Below are positions 12,282 through 22,232 of a stretch of DNA of 64,000 nucleotides, piece after piece. The notes beneath the pieces were generated by a model. That model was not told the DNA's origin. It saw only the letters and a list, made by a program, of their open reading frames with translations, and did not search any database. The position numbers and the translations under genes are program-made. The first letter of the stretch is position 1. Each line of letters begins with the position of its first letter. Origin of the DNA: Hydnum rufescens UP504 (Eukaryota > Basidiomycota > Agaricomycetes > Cantharellales > Hydnaceae); the NCBI GenBank assembly GCA_014904985.1, contig MU128985.1, forward strand, positions 180,232 to 244,231. The letters are read 5' to 3'.

Positions 12282-14555
12282 TGCGTTCCTTCTTCCTTCA
12301 TGAGGGAATGAATTTTACATCGACTTGTGCGCTCATCGTTCCCTTCTCGTAGGGTTCCGCTATATCCTGTGACCCCTTTTTAGTGTAGTTTTTTTTTTTT
12401 TTTGGGAATGGTGGAGCTCGAGACTTGTGAGGAAGACACGCGCTTGGAGGGTGCATGAGGCATCACCCAAATGGCAATATATATGCGATTTTGAAATGTA
12501 TACCCAACTCTAGAAGGGGTGCTGTGCGTTGGAGCAATTATGCTGATTTTCAATCCGGATTCTCTGGACATGTTGGCCTCGCTACGACTTCAAACGACGC
12601 ACTTGAGGTAGGCAGGGCGCCGGCATTTCGCCTGGGTGCATGGGGCGCTCTCCATGTCATGTGGTATATCCACCAGCAGAAATCCGCCAGTCCGAGTCCA
12701 GTCCGCACCACGATTATCTCTCTGCCAGCAATCAGATACCTAATGATCCACAAGTCCTCTGAACAGGTAAAAGTCCCGGAATCAGTTCCGGTCGGCTCTG
12801 GGGATTTTTGTGAATTTGTCCAGAGCTTTTCCTCATCTCTTGAGTGAGTCAGGACCCATCAAGCCCTAGGTGAATCAGTTCCTGGTCGATTAGGAAAACC
12901 TACAACAGAACTTGTGGGTTAGTTGACAACTCGAAATATTGCAGATGTTTTGATAATATTTCCTCCAATTTTGACAAAGCTTCACTTTTCACAAGAATGC
13001 TTGTATACTGTGGGGTGTCATCTGTCTACAACCAGAAAGGTCCACGGTCTAATATATCGATGAAGTTTCTCGGGGATATACAAAGAGGGAAATTTCGAGC
13101 TGCCGAATTTACCCTGAAGTTGTGGCCTCAATTGGTTCGAAGTGTAGATTTGGCCTCGAAGCCCCCAAGATCCCTCCCAGACTTGAAAATGAGACCCTGA
13201 AGCTCCTTTGCCGAGTTTTAGCTATCTAAAAATCAGGGGCATCTGAAATGGATGGGATATGGAGTATCCCTGTGAGAGCCACGTGCCCCCGGTAAGTGTT
13301 CAAATTAAGCGCCCATCCACTACTCGCGCACGGAACAAGCGAGATGTTGGGAAAACTGCACTTTGGCTTCCCCAAATCATATTTCCACCTCCCCACCCTG
13401 CTTCTATATGGACCACACCCGGACACACAAGAAGTCAGGAATATCCCTTTTGGAAATCCTCATAATCTTCTTCAAATCAAGGCAAATGGCTTGTAAAACA
13501 TATAACTTGTTGGTTTTCTGCATACAAATGTTGTATGTAGAAACTTATGCCCCCCTCCTGTGCTGGTGTTGAGTCACATTTGCTGTTGCACTGGGACTTG
13601 AGCCGACTTCGTCAGCAAACTCGACCAAGAGCTTTGGCTGGTTTTAGCTGGTTTTTTGAGCTCTGGATGCTCTGGACCTCAAAAAACCACCAAAAACCTG
13701 CCAAACCTCTGGTCAAGTTTCCTGATGTAGTGTCGAAATCAGATTGGTTAATATGCGTACGATTTGGTGCCTGCGACTTCCCTTGAGCATGCGCTGAGGA
13801 TTCGGAGCGTCACAGGCCGTCAAAGGATTTGAATTCGTGCTCAATGGGTGGATGATGATTCATCCTCTCTCTCAAGTATATACACCCCAGAAGACTCCTG
13901 CCGCTTTGACGGTGTCAAATCGGCGACTGGACACGCACTAGATTTGCGGGCATCGGAAGGACCCTAAAGACCAGCCGCAGTATACCCTATCTGAGGCAAG
14001 ACGAGGTCGAGCATAAGACCCTACGATACGGACCCTGCAGCTAGTCAGCGTGCAGTGCAGAAATATTGGACAGATCCACAGCCGCGGTGAATTCCCGGCT
14101 TCGGGTGGGGAAACGTGGCTAGGATCCCAGAAGTAGGAATTATCAAATGGCCCAAGGGGCATCGATATCGTAGCTAGGTGTGTTCTGGAAAGAAGATGTA
14201 GAACACCACACAGGCCACAGTTGAGTACGCCCGGTGATCGGTTAGCCACCACACCCTTCGTGACGAACTGGACATGATTGAGCAGACAGATGATTTATAT
14301 CTGATTACTGCATGCTTCTTATGAATACGGTACCGTGAGCCCATATCATTCGATGTCTGCTGCAATCTCTTTTAGTAGATCCAAATAGTGCGATACGACA
14401 ACAGATCGATTGAATCTCGTATAAAGGCCCAAGACTCGAAGAACGTCGTTTGCTCCCGAATTGAATGGCACGGACAATCACATCTCTGTTTTTGACTTCT
14501 GTAGATCCCAGTGTGATACACACTGATTGGGGACTTCGTCTCTCCAGCCTCTAAA
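12282..14555. other. intergenic, no supported gene
   Basis: About 2.3 kb. It holds a 15-base T run at 12389-12403, and a hairpin at 13650-13688 (GGTTTTTTGAG / CTCAAAAAACC). An open frame at 12455-12847 on the plus strand has no recognisable domain and several overlapping frames, so I leave it out. The last few hundred bases should contain the promoter of the NACHT gene. Confidence 0.4.
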
Positions 14556-17500
14556 ATGGGGGGCGAATCTTCGGGGCCGATCTTGCCAGGGGCGTCTCAC
14601 ACTCTCCTGAGGACGCAAAATCCTGGCTCTATCGGTCAGTTCCCTTTCAATCACTGCTCTTAGCCCTCATCCTCATCCACCGTTTCCCTCAGTTACTGGT
14701 CGTGGGGGTGATGGTGTAGATGGTGGTAGGGGTGGTCGTGGAGGGGATGTCCATGTTCATTACGGTACTCAGTCCCTCCGCCAACTACGTCGATTCCATG
14801 TCCCTAATCAATGATCCTCCAGACTCGCCGGGGTCTCCTGATACCTTCCTTTTAACGGCTCTCCCTTGCGTCCCGCATGCCGTTCATAATTCTGGCCGCG
14901 AGGATGCACCATCGCCATGTCTAGAGGGCACTCGTGTTGCTATATTGGAAGAGATTACATCATGGTCGGAGAGTGCGAACGGGGAAAGGCCACCTGTATA
15001 CTGGCTCAGCGGGCTCGCTGGCATTGGTAAATCGACAATCGCCAAAACCGTTGCGGAGCGAGCGGAAGAGAAAGGGATGCTCGGTGCCAGTTTCTTCTTT
15101 TCTCGGAGCGACGAACGTTTACGGGATCCGGGTCTCGTGCTACCGACGCTCGCTTTCCAATTCGCGCATTCAGACAGTGCATTCAGGGAGGCGTTCAAGG
15201 ATCTCGTCGTGAAAGCCCTGAGGCGAGATCCGATAGTTGGGCAAAAGGACCTATGGTCTCAGCTTAAGGAATTGATCTTGAACCCTCTTCTCAATGTCAA
15301 ACCCCCTGCGTACCCAGTACTTGTCATCCTTGATGCCCTCGACGAGTGCAAGGAAGAGGGTGCTGCAAGAATTTTGTCACTCGTGTTTAAGCACCTCACC
15401 GGAATACCTTTCCTAAGGATTTTGATCACAAGTCGTCCCGAACCTCACCTGTCGTCAGTGTTCAACGAGGCTCCAAACCTGGTGAAGACTGTTCTTCACG
15501 ATATCGAGGCATCGGTCATTCAACAAGACATCCGTCTTTACATCGCCAATGAATTGGCCAGAATTTCGCGGAAATTTAATCTTGCGGTGCCTGCGAATTG
15601 GCCGACGGATGCGGAGAGGAACTCGCTGGTAGAGAAGTGCGGGAAGCTATTCGTTTACGCAGCCACGGCGATTCGCTTCATCGGGCACGATCGTGCACGG
15701 GATCCCCGCCGATATCTGAGGCTTATACTTGATGCCGAGTCCCTCCGAAAATCCCGTGTGGCGCCCTATTCTCACCTGGACAACCTCTACATGGAGGTAC
15801 TCCACAACTCCTTTCCCCCGTATAATGATGAAGAAATTCTGGCGAGGTTTCAAATCATCGTCGGGAGCATTGTGCTATTACGCGAGCCCCTCCCGCTACA
15901 TTCGCTCGCTAACTTTGTTCAGTATGAAAGCCACGTCGTTGAGGCTTGCTTAAGTCATCTTCACTCAGTCATTGTGGCCCCGTCCAATGTTCATGAAGCC
16001 CCTCGTATCTACCACCCTTCGTTTCTCGAATTTATTACGGATCCTTCCCGATGTTCCATATCGGAGTTCGTGATTGTTCCCAAGCCAGAGCAGGAACCAC
16101 GACATGCCATCCGATGCTTCGAACTTATGGGGACACATTTAAAGCGGGATGTAGTTGGGATTTCGGATCCGTCACTACTGAACGAGGAGGTTGATGGATT
16201 TGCGCAGAAAGTGAGGGAGGCACTGTTGCCGGAAGTTCAGTATGCATGCCGCTACTGGGCGTCGCATCTATTGTGTGTGGAGTTCGGGGAGAGGAGATCG
16301 GTGGAGGCACTGGAGAGATTTTCGAAGCGGTCGATCTTATGGTGGTTCGAAGCAATGAGTCTGCTTGGGAGTGTTTCGAATGCTGTAAGGTCGATTGAAG
16401 AGGCGCATCACTGGGCGGTATGCGTATTTCCTATTGATGATTGATCTGGTGACTGAATGGGGAATGATTCTGGTGACAGAAAAGTTCGAGATGCGAGCTG
16501 AGTGTGATGAGAATCCTGTCTGATTCCCGTCGATTCCTTCTCGCCCATGGGGAGGTGATAAGAGCAAGTGCACTGCATGTGTATCATTCTGCCTTGCCTT
16601 TCACACCACCTGGCACTGCACTGTACCAGGCATATTGGGAGGATGGGAAGGATTCTATCAAGGTGCTCCAAGGCATAGAGTCTGAATGGCCACAGCACTT
16701 GAGTACTTTGCGCGGCCATTGGCGCTCAGTTTGGACAATTGCATTCTCACTAGATGGGTCCCGCCTTGCCTCAGGCTCGGATGATCGCACTGTATGCTTG
16801 TGGCATGGTATATCTGGTGTTTCCATTGCAAAATTAGAGGGCCACTCTAATTCAGTTAGGACAGTGGCTTTTCACCTGATGGATTGCGCCTGGCCTCAGG
16901 CTCTGAGGACTGCACTGTCCGCTTATGGGATGGCATATCTGGTGCAGCAATTGCAAACCTCAAAGGCCATTCTCAATCAGTTTGGATTGTTGCCTTTTCA
17001 CCTGATGGATTGTGTCTGGCCTCAGGGTCTGAGGATCACACTGTGTGCTTGTGGGATGGTATATCTGGTGCATCCATTGCAAAATTAGAGGGTCATTCTC
17101 ATCCAGTTCAGACAGTTGCATTTTCACCTGATGGATCACACCTGGCTTCAGGCTCAAAGGATTGCACTGTATCCTTGTGGGATGGTACATCTGGTGCATC
17201 CATTTCAAAATTAGAGGGCCATTCTCATTGGGTTAGGATGGTTGCATTTTCACCTGATGGATCCCGCTTGGCCTCAGGCTCAGAGGATTGTACTGTATGC
17301 TTATGGGATGCCATATCTGGCATGTCCATTGCAAAATTAGAGGGCCATTTTCATTCAGTTGGGACAGTTGCATTTTCACCTGATGGATTGCACCTGGCCT
17401 CAGGGTCCAATGATCATACAGTACACTTGTGGGATGGCCTATCTGGTGCCTTCATTGCAAAGCTGGAGGGCCATTCTGATTGGATTAGGATGGTTGCATT

Positions 17501-18356
17501 TTCACCTGATGGATTGCACCTGGCCTCAGCTTCCAATGATCATACTGTGTGCTTGTGGGATGGCATGTCTGGTGCTGCCATTGCAAAACTAGAGGGCCAC
17601 TCTAACTCAGTTCACACTGTAGCATTTTCACCTGATGGATTGCATCTGGCCTCAGGCTCCTCTGATCATACTATACACTTGTGGGATGGTATATCCAGTG
17701 TGTCCACCACAGAATTGGAGGGCCATTCTAACTCAGTTCGGACTGTTGCTTTTTCACCTGATGGATTGTGCCTGGCCTCAGGCTCTCTTGATGGCACTGT
17801 ATGCTTGTGGGATGGCATGTCTGGTGCACCCATTGCAAAATTAGAAGGCCATTCTGATGCAGTTCGGACAGTTGCATTCTCACCTGATGGGTTGTGCCTG
17901 GCCTCAGGTTCTGATGATTGCACTGTATGGTTGTGGGATGCCATATCTGGTGCATCCATTGCCAAAATAGAGGGTCATTTTGATTGTGTTGAAGAGGTCT
18001 CATTTTCCTTTGATGGTCATACTCTGATCTCATGCACATCATGGAACACCTTTACTTGGGATTTGACCTCTCAACCTCCTCATTGCCTCTTCTCTGGGTC
18101 ACATCTAGCAACTTCTGGGCCCTCTGTAGCCTTGACCCTGCCTCTTTGGTCTCTTCACAACCAGTGGGTACAAGTGGTCAAGCAGGAAGATGGTCAAGTC
18201 CACCATATCTGTTACATCCCTCCACACTATACACCTGACACTCACCTCATTTCATTCAGCCAGCAGACCCACACTCAGCTTGCATTTGGATGCAAGGATG
18301 GTCATGTGATAATTCTCACTGTTCCACACAATGTGACCCATTTAGTTGGTATTTAA
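14556..18356 (+). CDS. NACHT-WD40 protein (NLR-like, HET-E type), one-base frameshift in the WD40 part
   Basis: STAND-class regulator of the type involved in fungal non-self recognition. Exon 1 14556-14634, exon 2 14693-14764 (Gly-rich, GRGGDGVDGGRGG), exon 3 14823-16417, exon 4 from 16480. Splicing keeps one frame: intron 1 GTCAGT...CTCAG, intron 2 GTACTC...TCCAG, intron 3 GTATGC...GACAG. Exon 3 has the NACHT P-loop GLAGIGKSTIAK, the FFFSR block, Walker B VLVILDALDEC and sensor ILITSRPEPHL. The linker has YHSALPFTPPGTALYQAYW. Exon 4 encodes 11 WD40 units of 42 residues and a non-repetitive tail ending HNVTHLVGI. In the second WD40 unit the sequence GTGGCTTTTCACC lacks one T compared with the other units (16869-16875), which shifts the frame. 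Variable residues lie at fixed places in each unit, as in HET-E/HET-D. The N-terminus lacks a recognisable effector domain. Confidence 0.9.
16690..18030 (+). repeat. eleven 126-bp WD40-coding tandem repeats
   Basis: In-frame units with consensus EGHS..VRTVAFSPDG, then LASGS.D.TV.LWD and .ISGASIAKL. Units are highly similar in DNA as well as protein, so unequal exchange or conversion between them is likely. The DNA is CpG-poor: I count three CG dinucleotides between 16921 and 17940, whereas one 60-base line of the NACHT exon (15061-15120) has six. Confidence 0.9.
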
Positions 18357-18501
18357 TTTAAGCCACCCTGGATCAACCTTTGAGCCACACCATGGCAGGG
18401 GATTCCATACAGTCATACTGTATGTGTCAGGATCAAATTGACTTTTGCTTCCACCTGAGGACTTACCTGTCAGAGTATCATTCTTCATCAACTCATATCA
18501 T

Positions 18502-18930
18502 ATGGCACCTCCTTCAAATGCTCTCATCTCCTCTCTCCCTCCATTCAGTAAGGGGGTTATTGTCATCCTTGCCATTATTGGCATTTCTCTTATTATTATT
18601 GCCCTCATTCTATTGGGCCTCAACCAGTGGGCTATGGGCTGGGTAGTCAACCAGTGGCAGCATTGGCACCCTTGTCAGCACCTGTTGTTCCCTTGCTCCC
18701 CATGTGAGTCCATGGAGTTGCCAATCCAGACTCCCCCTCCTCCTCTGCCCCCAGTCCCTGAATCCACACCACCTGTCCCAATCCTACTCCATCAGCATCA
18801 TTACAGTCCTTTGACACTTTGGACACCTTTGGAGTACCCAGACATGCACTACCTTGGAAGTATATACACTAAGGGGGATGCATATGGAAGTTGGGGCATA
18901 GCCATGTGGAGGTGTGCACAGGATTCATAA
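18502..18930 (+). CDS. hypothetical small membrane protein
   Basis: Open frame of 142 codons from ATG 18502 (MAPPSNALISS), about 145 bases after the WD40 stop. It has one strong membrane segment (VIVILAIIGISLIIIALILL, about residues 18-38), followed by a Pro/His-rich tail with PPPPLPPVPESTPP. No family recognised. It sits in CpG-depleted DNA beside the Harbinger element. It could be a remnant or a chance frame, but the clean hydrophobic segment makes it worth recording. Confidence 0.3.
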   Translation: MAPPSNALISSLPPFSKGVIVILAIIGISLIIIALILLGLNQWAMGWVVNQWQHWHPCQHLLFPCSPCESMELPIQTPPPPLPPVPESTPPVPILLHQHHYSPLTLWTPLEYPDMHYLGSIYTKGDAYGSWGIAMWRCAQDS

Positions 18931-19105
18931 CATGGCTGTGCCAGCTTAGTGATGGCTTAGTGATGGTGGCTGTGGAGGAGCTGACTGATGGGCTGTGGTG
19001 GCTGTGTGCAGGAAGTAGTACTTATAGCCCTTCACAGTTGGGGGATCACCAGTTTTGATCTCTCAGGATTCCCACTGTGATAGGTGTGTCATGTGGTTAA
19101 TTAAT

Positions 19106-19263
19106 AGGGGGTTTCATGACCCTCAAATTGTTCTCAAATTGTACTCAAAAGGCTCTCAAATAGTGTATCCAAATGTGATTTGAGAGTCCCACAAATTATC
19201 AATTTGAGAGTGATTTGAAAATGGATTTGGAGCTACCCAAGCCCCAAATCCCTTTTCAAAAGT
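19106..19263 (+). repeat. left terminal inverted repeat of Harbinger element
   Basis: About 158 bases, pairing with 25982-26139 at a few mismatches only. It contains repeated TCAAAT / CTCAAATTG motifs that are natural binding sites for the Myb-like ORF1 or transposase. Confidence 0.88.
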
Positions 19264-19293
19264 CCTCAAATCCTCTCTCAGCCAAATGTGTGC

Positions 19294-21313
19294 ATGCCAG
19301 AGGTACTTTCTATCTCCATTGGCCTGACTTTTCCATTAGTCCTTTACAACCATATGCTGGTCATCCCATATCGACTCCGTCTCCTGCAGTGTGTCCTTGA
19401 ACATGTGCAAACTGTTCGGCAGCACTTCTGGGACCCTGAGGATGTTGCAACATCATGGTCCTCATCGTCCTCAACTTCCAGTGCTTCATCTTTGGGTTCC
19501 AGTGCTTCATCATTGGGTTCCAGCTCTTCATCTTCAGCTTCTGGCTCTTCAGCTTCAGCTTCCAGCTCTTCATCTTCAACTTCCAATTCATCTTCCACTG
19601 ATAACTCCAGCATGTCAATTGCATCCTCGACAAATGGTTCTCTAGATGGGCACCTTTCTGTCCTACAGCAGCTGCGTCAGTTTCTCACAGCTCTATTGGA
19701 GACTCATGTCTTATTTTCAAATGGCCCATCCCCAAAGTCAGTCAACCTGATTTGGTCTTAACGTGGTATCGCGAGACTGGTGACAAACAATTTCAACATA
19801 ACCTCCAAGTCAAACCCTCTACCTTCGACTCTATCCTTTGGTTCATTGAAGGAGACCCTGTGTTCATGTCAGGTGGCAGTCCCAGTCAGTTCCCTGTTGA
19901 GCACCAGCTTGCAATTGCGCTCTTTCGCTTTGGCCATTTCAGAAATGTGGCATCTGTTGAGTCAGTTTCCCAGTGGGCTGGCTGCAGTGCTGGCGCAGTG
20001 GTCACATGTACCCAACATGTCATGCAGGCCCTCACAGCATGTCATGACCTTGCTATATGTCCACCCAATGCATCTGAGAAGGAATATGCAAAGCAGTGGG
20101 TGGAGGCAGTATCATGTCCCGCCTGGCAGGATGGGTTTTGCATGGTGGATGGAACACTCGTGCCGCTCTCAGATAAGCCAAGTCTATGTGGTGAGGGATA
20201 CTATGACTGGAAGTGCAACTACTCCCTTAGTGTGACAGTGAGTCCTTGGGTTTCTGGCAATAGGACTCACTAATCTGTGTCTTAGATTGTTAATACCCCA
20301 GACTGCTGTATTGTGGACTACATTGCTGGACACTGTGGCAGCGCACATGACTCGACAGTTTTTGCGGAGTCATCTCTTGCCTTAAAACCAGAAGTGTGGC
20401 TCGCACCTAATGAATTTGTATGGGCTGACTCAGCATACTCCCTCCAAAACTGGTGTATAATGCCATACCATAGGCCTGAACATAACATCCCAGTAAACTG
20501 AAAATTCAACTATCACATGGCATGTGTGTGTTATGTGGTTATTGAAAATTCTATTTGTGTTTACTGAAAGAAATACCCAAGGTTCGTATTAAGGCTGAAC
20601 ACACTATAGGATTTCTAAAAGGGCGCTTTTCATCTCTCCAAGTAGGCTATTGCATGGGGGTGGCACCCCCCTTCAGGGGTTGGCCAATCCTGCCACTTTT
20701 TTTGAAGCTAGCTCTTCAAGGTTTGAGGAGGGGGTGGCAGGGAACCCCCCCTACCCCCATCTCAAGCCTTGAAGAGCTAGCTTCAAAAAAAGTGGCAGGA
20801 TTGGCCAGATTACTCCATGGGGTTGGCATATTTGCCAACCCCACAGAGTAATCTGGCCAATCCTGCCACTTTTTTTGAAGCTAGTTCTTCAAGGCTTGAG
20901 ATGGGGGTAGGGGGGTTCCCTGCCACCCCCTCCTCAAACCTTGAAGAGCTAGCTTCAAAAAAAGTGGCAGGATTGGCCAACCCCCTGAAGGGGGGTGCCA
21001 CCCCCATGCAATAGCCTATCTCCAAGGCCTCCATCAGCAAATCAAAGATGAGCGTGACCATGAATTGGCAGTATATTGGGTGATTTCATGCCTAATCCTC
21101 CACAACCTTGTCCTTGGGATAGAAGGTCACCTCGATAGCACTGACCCTTTTAACCATGAGTTACTGGAAGAAGGACTTGAGGGAGAATGGCATGGGTCAC
21201 ATGACAATGATGGATTTGACTCATATGTGTCAAATGAGAGGTTTCTGGATGTGGGGGGGGTGGCAAAGTGCCACCAGCTTCACCAATCACTCTTCCAGTA
21301 CTTAAACTCATAA
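19294..21313 (+). pseudogene. Harbinger (HARBI1-like) DDE transposase, interrupted
   Basis: A Ser-rich leader (19450-19610) precedes LTWYRETGDKQFQHNL and LAIALFRFGHFRNVASV. First catalytic Asp is in CMVDGTLVPL (about 20150). A short intron at about 20238-20285 joins to IVDYIAGHCGSAHDSTVF, the second Asp region, then FVWADSAYSLQNWCIMPYHR, and the catalytic Glu in IKAEHTIGFLKGRFSSLQ (about 20590-20640). There the 376-bp MITE interrupts the gene; removing it and one 8-bp duplication restores the frame into GLHQQIKDERDHELAVYW and CLILHNLVLG. The leader (GPSPK) and the SQPDLVL block are one frame apart near 19700-19740. Acts on the terminal repeats of its own element. Broken in this copy. Confidence 0.85.
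20643..21018. mobile_element. hAT-type foldback MITE inside the Harbinger transposase
   Basis: The two halves are almost perfect inverted copies, with ends TAGGCTATTGCATGGGGG and its complement. An 8-bp target duplication TCTCCAAG flanks it (20635-20642 and 21019-21026), the size expected for hAT. Each half also contains its own smaller inverted repeat (CTTGAAGAGCTAGC and complement), so the element folds at two levels. The open frames in it simply mirror the palindrome and are not genes. Confidence 0.9.
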
Positions 21314-22232
21314 TCACATCATTCTATTTAACCTCTACTACATGTCACTGAATCCATTCTCAAAAGAGGGAATGGTGTCCAGGGTGTCTGGAACAGAATA
21401 TGGTGAGTTGAGTGAAGGACCCTCAGAGGATGGTGAGCCTGGGAATGAAAAACTGGAAGAAGAACCACCAAAGGTGTCGGGGCCAAAAGGTGAAGTGCCT
21501 GATCCAGGGCTGAACATCTGCCAGCCCCCTTTAGACATCTGCATCTGCATACGCATCATCTCCAACTGCATCTTCATCTTCAGCTTCTCACGCTCCACCT
21601 CTAGCTTATGAAGGTCACAACACTCCTTCTGCTCCCTAACCTCCTGATGATCCTTAGCCTTTGCAGCAATCTTGACTAATTTTACTTCAGTCGCTGCATC
21701 AATTTGAACCTTTGCTGTGACCTCATCATGGCATGATACCTCATCCCAGCAGTCAATGATATCACTCTGGCACTTGGCACACTTGGGTGATGGGAGGCTT
21801 TCCACTTTGATGCCGGATATTTTATGTTTCTTCATAATAGTAGTGGGGTTGGGAGAAATAGGAGGTGGAGGAATAATGGGGACAGTAGGAGGTGGAGATA
21901 GAGGTTGAGGTATATATGCTGTCAATGGGTCTTCATTTGCAACCTGAGGGACAACTGGTATAATGGATATTTACACTGGGGTGTAATAGTGGTAGTCACT
22001 CACCTTGATATCAGTGCCACCTGGCATCTGATCCCAACTGGTATCATCATCATTGCAATAACCCCCAAGACCAGCCTGGGTCTCAAGGGTGGGGCCATCG
22101 TCATCATCACAGTTGTCTTCATCATCGTCACATGTGGGAGAGATGGATTTTTGACTGTCTGTACCCTGTAGAATTGCCACTAATTCATCAACTCGCTCTG
22201 TGCTGCTCTTGGTTTTGACATTTGTGACTGCT

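Noticed and set aside
12455..12847. 130-codon plus-strand frame
   Set aside because: No recognisable feature, overlapped by frames on the other strand.
20643..21018. Open frames rich in ATFFEASSSR-type peptide
   Set aside because: They are mirror readings of the foldback MITE.
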